15,665 bases of DNA from Desulfuromonadales bacterium (GTDB lineage Bacteria; Desulfobacterota; Desulfuromonadia; Geobacterales; Pseudopelobacteraceae): positions 1 to 15,665 of the forward strand of contig JAATGX010000057.1 of NCBI GenBank assembly GCA_015688915.1, written 5' to 3'. Under the pieces are notes generated by a model, which was given only the letters and a program-made list of their open reading frames with translations, was not told the DNA's origin and did not search any database. Position numbers and translations under genes: made by a program. Of this stretch, positions 6,816-14,291 are shown in pieces; within the stretch, counting starts at the first letter, position 1; the number at the start of each line of letters is the position of its first letter.

Positions 6816-7957
6816 TGGCCGGGCGAATTGCATGGCTTAAAACCATCGATTCCCTCTTTGGGCGCATGGCAGTGCCGCTGGCACGTCTCTTTGCCCTCAA
6901 GGCGAAACGATCCGAGCACATCAGTTCCATCCTCCTCATCCGCCCCGGCGGCATCGGCGATGCTGTGCTGCTGGTTCCAGCTATCCAGGCGATCAGGAAG
7001 CGACACCTTTCCGCCAGGATCACGGTGCTGGCCGAATGCCGCAATGCCGCCGTATTCCAACTTTGCCCCCAGGTGAACAACGTCCTGCTCGATGACCGCC
7101 CCTCGGGATTGATCGCCGCCCTGCGTACCAACTATGACGTGGTCATCGACACCGAGCAGTGGCACCGTCTGTCCGCCGTGGTGGCGCGTTTGACCCGGGC
7201 GCCGATGCTGGTCGGCTACGCCACCAACGAGCGCTCCCGCCTGTTTACCCATCCGGTTGCCTATTCCCACGACGATTACGAGAGTGATAGCTTCCTGAAC
7301 CTGCTCGTACCCATGGGAATCGAGTCGAGCCGGGCTGATCAAAAATTCCTGGAAGTGCCAGCCGAAGCGGGGCACAAGGGCGACGCGCTGTTGACGCCTT
7401 TGGACACGAGGCAATTTGCGGCTATCTTCCCCGGCGCCAGCATCCCGGCACGCAGGTGGGGCGCGGACCGGTTCAAGCGGGTGGCTGAACTGCTGGCGAC
7501 CTTCGGCATCTCAAGTGTGGTGGTAGGGGGGAAGGAAGACAGGGAACAGGGGGAGGTCATCGTTTCCGGTGGAGTAGGGCTGAACCTGGCGGGACGGACG
7601 TCGTTGTCCGAAACCGCGGCCGTCATTGAAAAAAGCGCCCTCCTGATCAGCGCTGATTCCGGGGTGCTGCACATTGCGGTCGGACTGGGGAGGCCGACCG
7701 TATCGCTGTTCGGGCCGGGTAGGGCCAGGAAATGGGCTCCGCACGGCGAACGTCACATCGTCATTAACCGGGAACTGTCCTGTTCCCCGTGCACCACGTT
7801 CGGCACCACCCCGCCATGTCCTGACAATGCACGCTGCATGAAGGAGATCACGGTTGATGAGGTATTCAACGCGGCGATGATGCTGCTCACCGCGACAGGC
7901 GCGCTTCCTTCGTCGTGCTGCAAAAAGGACTGGATCGAGGTCGCCAGGACCTCTTAG
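6815..7957 (+). CDS. Family 9 glycosyltransferase (heptosyltransferase-type)
   Basis: A 380-residue GT-B enzyme of the ADP-heptose:LPS heptosyltransferase family. The N-terminal motif ILLIRPGGIGDAVLLVPAI (39-57) carries the conserved Gly-Asp pair (Gly48-Asp49). The C-terminal half has FPGASIPARRWGADRF, ADSGVLHIA (280-288, with Asp281, Ser282 and His286) and LFGPG (298-302). The C-terminal cluster CSPC...PPCPDNARCM is common in GT9 proteins of this lineage. It probably transfers heptose or a related sugar in the LPS core or at the start of the exported glycan; the exact acceptor is unknown. ATG 6815 overlaps the preceding TGA (TGATG); an in-frame GTG at 6812 would add one residue. The gene ends the operon and its stop overlaps, tail to tail, the stop of the minus-strand gene that follows. 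Confidence 0.9.
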   Translation: MAGRIAWLKTIDSLFGRMAVPLARLFALKAKRSEHISSILLIRPGGIGDAVLLVPAIQAIRKRHLSARITVLAECRNAAVFQLCPQVNNVLLDDRPSGLIAALRTNYDVVIDTEQWHRLSAVVARLTRAPMLVGYATNERSRLFTHPVAYSHDDYESDSFLNLLVPMGIESSRADQKFLEVPAEAGHKGDALLTPLDTRQFAAIFPGASIPARRWGADRFKRVAELLATFGISSVVVGGKEDREQGEVIVSGGVGLNLAGRTSLSETAAVIEKSALLISADSGVLHIAVGLGRPTVSLFGPGRARKWAPHGERHIVINRELSCSPCTTFGTTPPCPDNARCMKEITVDEVFNAAMMLLTATGALPSSCCKKDWIEVARTS

Positions 7958-8139
7958 GCTTCGATAGGGGCGGGTGCGCACAGGTTTTCGGCGCAATTGG
8001 CCTCGCCACCGCAGGTGAAGCAGTAGAACTTCGGATCACTGGTGGCCTTGGATATCTCGTCGTACAACCCGTTACTGCGCAACATGCACAGATGACCGTG
8101 GTGGTCTGCTCCGCATCCGCATTTTGCCTGGTTCTCCAT
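7954..8139 (-). CDS. Small Cys/His-rich protein, possible metal binding
   Basis: A 61-residue protein that I do not recognise. It has seven cysteines (7, 9, 18, 40, 43, 49 and 54) and a His cluster (13, 14, 16). The arrangement is CGCGADHHGHLC at the N-terminus and CFTCGGEANCAENLC at the C-terminus, separated by a 21-residue linker. The two halves look like metal-binding knuckles for Zn or possibly an iron-sulfur centre. The start is the third of three close ATGs: on the minus strand AAAGGGGGA sits six bases before the ATG whose first base is 8139, whereas the first ATG (8157) lies before that Shine-Dalgarno sequence. It overlaps the GT9 gene by four bases at the stops and is divergent from rfbB. 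No signal peptide is seen, so it is probably cytoplasmic. Function unknown. Confidence 0.75.
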   Translation of the reverse strand: MENQAKCGCGADHHGHLCMLRSNGLYDEISKATSDPKFYCFTCGGEANCAENLCAPAPIEA

Positions 8140-8245
8140 TACCATTCCCCCTTTCATCGCGATCCTTGCCGCTAAAATTGTTCACAGATTAGCAGGAAAT
8201 GTGCTAAAAGAAAACGTTTACCAGCAACGGAAAGGACATTCGGTC

Positions 8246-9316
8246 GTGACATTTTCTCCCAGCTCCATTCTCGTGACAGGCGGCGCCGGCTTCATCGGTT
8301 CCAACTTCATCCATGCCTTTATCGCCAATAATCCCGATTGCCGCGTCACCAACCTGGATTGCCTGACCTATGCCGGCAACCTGGCGAATCTGAAGGGGGT
8401 CGAACATCATCCCCATTATCGTTTCGTACTCGGCGATATCGGCGATGCCGCCCTGGTTGCGACCATCCTGGCCGGAGAAAAGATCGATGCCGTGGTCCAT
8501 TTTGCCGCCGAATCCCATGTGGACCGCTCCATAACCGGGCCGGAGATATTCGTGCGCACCAACGTGCTGGGAACCCAGACCCTGCTGGAGGAGAGCCGCA
8601 AACACTGGCAAGCCGGGGCGGTTGCCGATTTCCGTTTCCTCCAGATCTCCACCGACGAGGTCTACGGCAGCCTTGGTGAGAGCGGTTATTTCACCGAGGA
8701 AACGCCCCTGGCCCCCAATTCCCCCTATTCGGCCAGCAAGGCCGGGGCCGATCTGCTGGTGCGCGCCTACCACGAGACCTACGGCATGCCGACCCTCAAC
8801 ACCCGCTGCTCCAACAACTATGGGCCGTACCATTTTCCGGAAAAATTGATTCCACTTTTGATTCACAACATCATCAACCAAAAGTCGTTGCCGGTCTACG
8901 GCGACGGCAGGAACGTGCGCGACTGGTTGCACGTGCGTGACCATGCCGCGGCGGTGGAGACGGTGCTGAAAGCGGCTGCATCCGGTTCGGTCTACAACAT
9001 CGGCGGCAACAACGAGTGGCGCAACATCGACATCGTCAACCTGGTCTGCGACCTGCTGGACAGTCGGCTGGGACGGGCCGCCGGGGAAAACCGCAAGCTG
9101 ATCACCTTTGTCACGGATCGTCCCGGCCACGACCGGCGCTACGCCATTGATGCCTCGCGGCTGAAGCGCGACCTGGGCTGGGAGCCGGCCTACACCTTTG
9201 AGCGGGGCATTGCCGAAACCATCGACTGGTACCTGGCCAACCAGGAGTGGGTGGGTGAGGTGACCTCCGGTTCCTATCGGGAGTATTACGCTCAACAGTA
9301 TGGGGGTCGCCCATGA
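8246..9316 (+). CDS. rfbB: dTDP-glucose 4,6-dehydratase
   Basis: A 356-residue short-chain dehydrogenase that converts dTDP-glucose to dTDP-4-keto-6-deoxyglucose, the second step to dTDP-L-rhamnose. The NAD motif is TGGAGFIGS (11-19); the catalytic Thr-Asp-Glu is STDEVYG (Thr136, Asp137, Glu138); the YxxxK pair is Tyr161 and Lys165. The motifs HFAAESHVDRSI and NNYGPYHFPEKLIP are diagnostic for RmlB. I chose GTG 8246, which has GGAAAGGA nine bases upstream and gives the usual family length; GTG 8201 would add 15 unlikely residues. It follows a 106-bp divergent gap after the small Cys-rich gene, so a promoter should lie there. It overlaps rfbD as ATGA. rfbA and rfbC are not in this window. Confidence 0.95.
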   Translation: MTFSPSSILVTGGAGFIGSNFIHAFIANNPDCRVTNLDCLTYAGNLANLKGVEHHPHYRFVLGDIGDAALVATILAGEKIDAVVHFAAESHVDRSITGPEIFVRTNVLGTQTLLEESRKHWQAGAVADFRFLQISTDEVYGSLGESGYFTEETPLAPNSPYSASKAGADLLVRAYHETYGMPTLNTRCSNNYGPYHFPEKLIPLLIHNIINQKSLPVYGDGRNVRDWLHVRDHAAAVETVLKAAASGSVYNIGGNNEWRNIDIVNLVCDLLDSRLGRAAGENRKLITFVTDRPGHDRRYAIDASRLKRDLGWEPAYTFERGIAETIDWYLANQEWVGEVTSGSYREYYAQQYGGRP

Positions 9317-10140
9317 TCCTGGTTGTGGGTGCAAACGGCATGCTCGGCGGCGATCTGATGGCCCTGTTGGGTGGTCGGGCCCGGGGAGTGGATCTGGGTG
9401 ATATGGACATCACCAACCTTCAGTCCACCGAGCGGGTGGTGCGGGCCATTCATCCGTCGGTGGTGGTCAATTGCGCCGCCTACACCGATGTGGACGGCTG
9501 TGAGGCCAATGTGGAAGCCGCCATGCAGGTCAATGGCGAAGGGGTGGGGCATCTGGCCATGGCGACCCGCACGATCGGGGCGCGGCTGGTGCAGCTCAGT
9601 ACCGATTATGTCTTTGACGGTGGCAAGGGGAGCCCCTATCTTGAGGATGATGCACCCCATCCGCTGAGCATCTACGGCGAATCCAAACTGGCCGGCGAGA
9701 TGAATGCTGCCTTCAACCCGGAGCACCTTATCGTGCGCACCCAGTGGCTGTACGGTCTGCGCGGCAAGAACTTCGTGGAGACCATGCTGCGCCTGGCAGG
9801 CGAACGGAAAGAACTGGACGTGGTCGATGATCAGGTCGGGTCACCCACCTGGACCATGGACCTGGCGCGAGCCATCGTTGCATTGATAGATAACGGCTGT
9901 ACGGGCATCTATCATGCCGCCAACGCCGGTTTCTGTTCGTGGAACGGGTTTGCCCGCGCCATTTTCGAAGAGGCCGGGCTGGACATTACCGTGCGCGGCA
10001 TGACCACCGACCAGTTAAACCGGCCGGCGCGGCGGCCGCTCCATTCGACGCTGGACTGCGGCAAGCTGGAGCGGGACACCGGTTACCGTCTCCAGCCGTG
10101 GCGCGATGCGCTGAGATCATATCTGGGATTGAGAAAATAA
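9313..10140 (+). CDS. rfbD: dTDP-4-dehydrorhamnose reductase
   Basis: A 275-residue NAD(P)H-dependent reductase catalysing the last step to dTDP-L-rhamnose. The nucleotide-binding motif is GANGMLG (6-12). STDYVFDG starts at Ser96, and the YxxxK pair is Tyr121 and Lys125 in YGESKLAGE. The motif RTQWLYG and the C-terminal substrate domain with RPLHSTLDCGKL are typical of RmlD. Length is normal. ATG 9313 overlaps the rfbB stop, so the two are translationally coupled. RmlC, which makes this enzyme's substrate, would have to be encoded elsewhere: the next gene's cupin is of the mannose-6-phosphate isomerase type. Confidence 0.95.
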   Translation: MILVVGANGMLGGDLMALLGGRARGVDLGDMDITNLQSTERVVRAIHPSVVVNCAAYTDVDGCEANVEAAMQVNGEGVGHLAMATRTIGARLVQLSTDYVFDGGKGSPYLEDDAPHPLSIYGESKLAGEMNAAFNPEHLIVRTQWLYGLRGKNFVETMLRLAGERKELDVVDDQVGSPTWTMDLARAIVALIDNGCTGIYHAANAGFCSWNGFARAIFEEAGLDITVRGMTTDQLNRPARRPLHSTLDCGKLERDTGYRLQPWRDALRSYLGLRK

Positions 10141-10159
10141 TTTCTTTGGGAGAATGGGC

Positions 10160-10519
10160 ATGGAGCGGGGAGAGCGGCCGTGGGGATCGTACGTGGTGCT
10201 GGATGAGAACACCAGTTACAAGATAAAACGGATCGAGGTCAAGCCTGGCGAGCGGTTGTCGTTGCAAAAGCACCACCATCGCAGCGAACACTGGATCGTG
10301 GTGTCGGGTATCGCCAAGGTGACCTGTGGTGATGACGAATACTTCGTCAACGTCAACGAGTCTACCTTTATCCCCATTGGCCAGACCCATCGCCTGCAAA
10401 ACCCGGGCAAGATCCCGCTGGTGATCATCGAGGTGCAGAGCGGCGAATACCTGGGAGAGGACGACATCGTCCGGTTCGACGACGATTATAACCGCTGCGA
10501 ACCTCTCGATGCGGCCTGA
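10160..10519 (+). CDS. Stand-alone cupin mannose-6-phosphate isomerase (type II PMI domain)
   Basis: A 119-residue single-domain cupin equivalent to the C-terminal isomerase half of bifunctional ManC/AlgA proteins. It is expected to convert fructose-6-phosphate to mannose-6-phosphate with a bound metal. The start matches the domain: RPWGSYVVLDE, then KPGERLSLQKHHHRSEHW (28-45) with His38, His40, Glu43 and His44 as likely ligands, then GQTHRLQNPG (His77) and the terminal SGEYLGEDDIVRFDDDYNR. I chose ATG 10160 because GGGAGA lies six bases upstream; ATG 10154 is too close to that site. It starts 19 bp after rfbD in the same operon. The partner guanylyltransferase is encoded two genes downstream, so the usual fusion is split here. 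It is not RmlC, which is about 180 residues long. Confidence 0.88.
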   Translation: MERGERPWGSYVVLDENTSYKIKRIEVKPGERLSLQKHHHRSEHWIVVSGIAKVTCGDDEYFVNVNESTFIPIGQTHRLQNPGKIPLVIIEVQSGEYLGEDDIVRFDDDYNRCEPLDAA

Positions 10520-10544
10520 AACCGTACCGCGGCGCTGCTGTCTG

Positions 10545-11045
10545 ATGAAACGCTTGGGCGTTGCGGTCCTTGCGGGGCTCCTGTCCGGATGTGCGGCCAC
10601 CGCCACCACGGTCATGGATGAAGAGGTCGTTACCAACCAGAAGCCGCTTTCATCCTACCGGTCCCTGGTCATTCACAATTTCGAGCTGAAGCGCGAACTG
10701 TACACCGATGTTCCCGATGCCCGCATGAGCGAGCAGGAACGGCGTTATGCCCTGATACCCGCTCAACTCGGCGAGCAGATCCAGCGCTATGTCAGGTCAC
10801 GGCATATCTACCAGGATGTCTCCCGGAATGGCGCTCCATCGGCGACCACCCTGGTCCTGAGGGGAAAGTTCACCCGCATGGGGCGTTTCAGGATTTCGGT
10901 CGAAGCGATTCTGTTCGACGGGGGCACGGGGCAGGAGGTGGCCTATTTCCGGCAAACCCTGTGGGATGTATTCGACACCACCGAGGGGGTCGGCCAATTG
11001 GGGCGCGAGATAGCCGATTTCATCGACCGCATCCAGTACAAATAA
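10545..11045 (+). CDS. Predicted outer-membrane or periplasmic lipoprotein
   Basis: A 166-residue protein with a short lipoprotein signal, MKRLGVAVLAGLLSGC, whose lipobox LLSGC would put lipidated Cys at residue 16; the following Ala at +2 fits outer-membrane sorting. The mature part is about 150 residues. It has an early strand YRSLVIHNFELKRELY, a basic central part and a late LRGKFTRMGRFRISVEAILF/DGGTGQEVAYF pair of strands. It resembles the small lipoproteins of DUF4410 type, but I cannot confirm that family. An in-frame ATG at 10509 would add 12 residues before the signal and overlap the cupin stop; the signal peptide argues for ATG 10545. It sits between the two halves of the mannose pathway. 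A role in glycan export or assembly at the outer membrane is conjecture from context. Confidence 0.75.
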   Translation: MKRLGVAVLAGLLSGCAATATTVMDEEVVTNQKPLSSYRSLVIHNFELKRELYTDVPDARMSEQERRYALIPAQLGEQIQRYVRSRHIYQDVSRNGAPSATTLVLRGKFTRMGRFRISVEAILFDGGTGQEVAYFRQTLWDVFDTTEGVGQLGREIADFIDRIQYK

Positions 11046-11112
11046 ACCTGGTAACGCCCGTTGCACCGCAGAGGTTCGCAGGGAAGAAGATAAAGGATAA
11101 AGGAGTTTTTCA

Positions 11113-12186
11113 GTGTATATCGTCATTCTCGCGGGTGGTTCGGGAACCCGCTTCTGGCCTTTGTCCCGTGCTGCGCGGCCCAAGCAGCTCATCTCCATCA
11201 CCGGTGACCGGACCATGCTCCAGCGGACCGTCGAACGGGTGCTGCCCCTCAAGCCCAAGCGCATCCTGATCGTCACCAACACCCTTCAGGCCGAGGAAAC
11301 GGAACGCCAGATCGCCGCCTATCGCGGTGTCGCCATTGATGTCATTGCCGAGCCGATGGCCCGCAATACCGCACCGGCCGTCGGCCTGGCCGCCACCATC
11401 ATCGCCGCCCACGACCCGGCCGGGGTGATGGCCGTTCTGCCGGCCGACCATTTCATCAAGGATGAGGAGGCGTTGCGCGAGACACTCGTGGAAGCCTCAC
11501 ACGCCGCCCGTAACGGCTACCTGGTGACCCTCGGCATCATGCCCTCCCGTCCCGAGACCGGCTACGGCTATATCGAGGCCGATATGGACCTGCGGGGCAA
11601 TGGGCCGTTCCCGGTCAGGCGCTTTGTCGAGAAGCCGCCCCTGGAAGAGGCTGTCCGTTACCTTGACTGCGGAAATTATTTCTGGAACAGCGGTATGTTC
11701 ATGTGGCGGGCCGACACGATCCTGGCCGAAATTGCCCTGCATATGCCTGACCTGACCCGGTCTCTGGCCGCTGTTTCCTTTAACGGCGATGTCTGGGAAC
11801 TGTCGGACCTGGACAACCAGATCGAGGCCGCCTACCGTGATGTGGAGAGTGTTTCCATCGATTACGGCATCATGGAGAAATCGACCCGTGTCCAGGTCGT
11901 TCCGGTGGAGATGGGGTGGAGCGATGTGGGAAGCTGGAGCGCCCTGCCCGAGGTGGTCGCGCCGGATACGGATGGCACGGTATGCATCAATGCCGCCGGC
12001 CACGTTGCCATTGACTCGTCCGACTGCCTGATCTACGCCGATGGCCGGACAATCGCCACCGTGGGGGTGCATGGCCTGATCGTCGTATCAACATCCGATG
12101 CCCTGTTGATCTGTGATCGGGAACGTGCCCAGGACGTGAAAAAGGTCGTCGAAGAGCTCTCCCGGACCGGCGCCGGCTGTCTTTAA
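11113..12186 (+). CDS. manC: GTP:mannose-1-phosphate guanylyltransferase (single domain)
   Basis: A 357-residue nucleotidyltransferase that makes GDP-mannose from mannose-1-phosphate and GTP. The signature is LAGGSGTRFWPLSR (6-19), followed by PKQL. AEPMARNTAPAVGLAA and FVEKP (171-175, Lys174) are substrate-binding motifs; NYFWNSGMFMW and MEKS complete the family pattern. Length equals the catalytic domain alone, because the isomerase domain is encoded separately at 10160. The start is GTG 11113, fixed by AAGGAG seven bases upstream (11100-11105). The 67-bp gap before it contains a tandem GATAAAG repeat (11089-11102) and a CACCGCAGAGG-like string. A strong terminator follows directly, so this is the last gene of the operon. 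Phosphomannomutase is not in the window. Confidence 0.94.
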   Translation: MYIVILAGGSGTRFWPLSRAARPKQLISITGDRTMLQRTVERVLPLKPKRILIVTNTLQAEETERQIAAYRGVAIDVIAEPMARNTAPAVGLAATIIAAHDPAGVMAVLPADHFIKDEEALRETLVEASHAARNGYLVTLGIMPSRPETGYGYIEADMDLRGNGPFPVRRFVEKPPLEEAVRYLDCGNYFWNSGMFMWRADTILAEIALHMPDLTRSLAAVSFNGDVWELSDLDNQIEAAYRDVESVSIDYGIMEKSTRVQVVPVEMGWSDVGSWSALPEVVAPDTDGTVCINAAGHVAIDSSDCLIYADGRTIATVGVHGLIVVSTSDALLICDRERAQDVKKVVEELSRTGAGCL

Positions 12187-12193
12187 TCCGGTT

Positions 12194-12238
12194 TCCCCGT
12201 TTCCTCCGGTCGTGATCATGGAAACGGGGAGTTTTTTT
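12194..12238 (+). terminator. Intrinsic terminator after manC
   Basis: A perfect 10-bp inverted repeat (CCCCGTTTCC at 12195-12204, GGAAACGGGG at 12220-12229), extendable by one T-A pair, with a 15-base loop, is followed by seven Ts (12232-12238). It starts eight bases after the manC stop and separates the sugar-nucleotide operon from the biotin operon. Confidence 0.93.
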
Positions 12239-12245
12239 GTTGATA

Positions 12246-12277
12246 TTGTCAACCTTGATCACGTGAATGGTTGACTA
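12246..12277 (+). promoter_or_regulatory. BirA (biotin repressor) operator upstream of bioF
   Basis: The inverted repeat TTGTCAACC (12246-12254), 14-base spacer, GGTTGACTA (12269-12277) matches the known bacterial BirA operator pattern (TTGTAAACC, 14-16 bases, GGTTTACAA). The arms are complementary at eight of nine positions. It lies 11 bases before the bioF start. A weak promoter, TTGATA (12240-12245) with GTGAAT (12263-12268) at 17-base spacing, would be covered by the operator, consistent with repression when biotin is plentiful. The operator call is strong; the exact promoter is uncertain. Confidence 0.85.
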
Positions 12278-12288
12278 GCGAGGTGATT

Positions 12289-13464
12289 ATGGCCATGTCA
12301 ATAGCGGAAGAATTGGCGCAGATCCGGAGCAAGGGGTTATACCGCGCAACGCGGCTGATCAAGGGAGCCCAGTCAACGCGGGTCATGCTGGATGGGCATG
12401 GGGCGCTGATGCTCTGCTCCAACAACTATCTGGGGCTTGCCGACCATCCCGCCCTCAGCGAGGCGGCCATGGCAGCCGCGAAGCGTTATGGAACCTCCAG
12501 CGGCGCTTCGCGGCTCGTGTCGGGTACCATGGAACTGCACCACCGGCTGGAGGCGGCCCTGGCCCGCTTCAAACAGACCGAGGCGGCGTTGGTATTCAAT
12601 AGCGGCTATGCCGCCAACACCGGCATCATTCCCGCCGTGGCCGGCCGCGGCGACGTCATTTTTTCCGATCGTCTCAACCATGCCAGCATCATTGACGGCG
12701 CCCTGTTGTCCGGTGCCCGGCTGGTGCGCTATCCCCATTGCGATCATGCCGCGTTGGCGCGGTTGTTGGAAAAGCATCGCGGAACCGGCCGCTGCCTGAT
12801 CGTTACCGACGGCGTGTTCAGCATGGACGGCGATCTGGCGCCGCTGCGGGAACTGGTGGAGCTCAAAACAGCGCATGATGCCCTGCTCATGGTGGATGAT
12901 GCCCACGGTACGGCCGTACTCGGTGTTCATGGCCGGGGCAGTGCGGAGCTGCTCGGTGTCATGGAGGCGGTGGATATACAGATGGGGACGTTCGGCAAGG
13001 CGTTGGGGAGCTTCGGCGCCTATGCGGCCGTGTCGGCGGAACTGCGCGAGCTGCTGGTCAACCGGGCGCGCAGCCTGATCTTCTCCACATCGCTGCCTCC
13101 GGCCGTGCTGGCCGCCTCCCTGGCGGCGCTGGAACTGGTCCAGTCCCCGGAAGGACGGGCGCTCAGGGAACAACTCCTGGCCAACACCGCCCTGTTCAGG
13201 GGATTGCTCCGTGATGCCGGTTTTTCAACGGGTGAGGGCACCACCCAGATCGTGCCGATCATGTCCGGCGCCGTGGAGCAGACCATGCGTTTCTCGGAGC
13301 AGTTGCTGGATGAAGGCGTCTTTGTCCAGGGCATCCGCCCGCCGACCGTGCCTGCCGGCGCCTGCCGGCTCCGCTGCACGGTCATGGCGACCCATACGGC
13401 GGAGGAATTGGCCTGGGCCGTCGACCGCATTGCCGCGGTCGCCCGGCGCCTGGAGGTCATCTGA
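12289..13464 (+). CDS. bioF: 8-amino-7-oxononanoate synthase
   Basis: A 391-residue PLP-dependent fold-type I enzyme that condenses pimeloyl-ACP (or -CoA) with L-alanine to give 8-amino-7-oxononanoate, the first biotin ring-assembly step. Conserved elements are LCSNNYLGLADHP, SGASRLVSGTMELHHRLE (71-88), DDAHGTAVLG (Asp204, His206), and the PLP-binding lysine Lys237 in GTFGKALGSFGAY. Length is normal for the family; the related Kbl uses acetyl-CoA and glycine, but the bioH/bioC neighbours and BirA operator decide for BioF. ATG 12289 has GAGGTGAT just upstream, a good match to the 16S anti-Shine-Dalgarno; ATG 12295 is an alternative. The stop overlaps the bioH start (TGATG). Confidence 0.95.
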   Translation: MAMSIAEELAQIRSKGLYRATRLIKGAQSTRVMLDGHGALMLCSNNYLGLADHPALSEAAMAAAKRYGTSSGASRLVSGTMELHHRLEAALARFKQTEAALVFNSGYAANTGIIPAVAGRGDVIFSDRLNHASIIDGALLSGARLVRYPHCDHAALARLLEKHRGTGRCLIVTDGVFSMDGDLAPLRELVELKTAHDALLMVDDAHGTAVLGVHGRGSAELLGVMEAVDIQMGTFGKALGSFGAYAAVSAELRELLVNRARSLIFSTSLPPAVLAASLAALELVQSPEGRALREQLLANTALFRGLLRDAGFSTGEGTTQIVPIMSGAVEQTMRFSEQLLDEGVFVQGIRPPTVPAGACRLRCTVMATHTAEELAWAVDRIAAVARRLEVI

Positions 13465-14291
13465 TGGCGTGGTATGAGAACGCGAACAACGAACGGCTCT
13501 GGTACGAAGACCGGGGAACGGGTCCCGTCATTGTCGTGCTGCATGGGTGGTGCATGTCCTCCGCAATATGGCGCCTCCGGATGGAAACGCTCTCCCCCTG
13601 GTTCCGGGTGATCGCCCCGGACTTGGCCGGCCATGGCAGATCCGCACAGTCCTCCGGTGGATATGGTTTTGCAAATTTCGCCGCGGATCTTACGGTCCTG
13701 TTCCGGCACCTGGACCTGAGGGACGTGGTGCTGGCGGGATGGTCGCTGGGTGCCCAGGTGGCCCTGCAGGCCTTTGAGCTGCTTCGGGAACGCCTGACTG
13801 GTCTGGTGCTGATCTCAGCCACTCCGCGTTTCATTGCGACGGAGGATTTTCCCTGGGGGCTGGCATCTGTCGAGGCCGACGGGATGGCTCTCAAGCTGCG
13901 TCGCAATGCCGCGCGGGCTTTGGAGGGGTTCAGGACCCGCATGTTTGCGCCGGGTGAATGCGACGACCCGGCTGTGGCCGCCTCGATCCATGACCTGCTT
14001 GCAGCGGTCCCCGTTCCCGAAACCGGTGTCGCGTTGCAGAGCCTGCACAGCCTGGGACAGGCCGACATGCGCCACCTGGTGCCGGCCATTGACCGTCCGG
14101 CGCTGATCGTCAGTGGCGACCGGGACGTTATCTGCCTGCCCGGGGCCTCGGCCTTCCTTGAACGGCAGATACCATCCAGCCAACGGGTGGTGATGCCGGG
14201 GTGCGGCCATGCGCCGTTTCTCACCCGCGGCCGGGAGTTTGATGACTGTCTTCTTGAGTTCAGCCGGAGGGTATGTGGCCGCGCCATCTGA
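13464..14291 (+). CDS. bioH: Pimeloyl-ACP methyl ester carboxylesterase
   Basis: A 275-residue alpha/beta hydrolase that should hydrolyse pimeloyl-ACP methyl ester, ending the disguised fatty-acid elongation started by BioC. The oxyanion segment is LHGWCMSS (His27-Gly28). The nucleophile is Ser94 in GWSLGAQ, the acid most likely Asp219 in GDRD, and the base His249 in GCGHAPF. The Ser-to-Asp distance of 125 residues equals that in E. coli BioH (Ser82, Asp207), as I recall it. The PDLAGHGRS and LISATPRF segments also fit. It lies between bioF and bioC in one transcript, with a one-base overlap at the start and a start-within-gene overlap with bioC at the end. It is slightly longer than E. coli BioH (256 residues). 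Confidence 0.88.
   Translation: MAWYENANNERLWYEDRGTGPVIVVLHGWCMSSAIWRLRMETLSPWFRVIAPDLAGHGRSAQSSGGYGFANFAADLTVLFRHLDLRDVVLAGWSLGAQVALQAFELLRERLTGLVLISATPRFIATEDFPWGLASVEADGMALKLRRNAARALEGFRTRMFAPGECDDPAVAASIHDLLAAVPVPETGVALQSLHSLGQADMRHLVPAIDRPALIVSGDRDVICLPGASAFLERQIPSSQRVVMPGCGHAPFLTRGREFDDCLLEFSRRVCGRAI

Noticed and set aside
8204..9334. A 376-codon open frame antisense to rfbB
   Set aside because: It is a shadow of a GC-rich gene; its low-complexity Gly/Val/His/Gln-rich translation has no motif, and rfbB on the other strand is unmistakable. The same applies to the antisense frame at 14260-15279.
10160..10519. Cupin as RmlC (dTDP-4-dehydrorhamnose 3,5-epimerase), suggested by its place after rfbD
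   Set aside because: It is too short, and it carries the LQKHHHRSEHW and GEDDIVRFDDDYNR motifs of type II mannose-6-phosphate isomerase.
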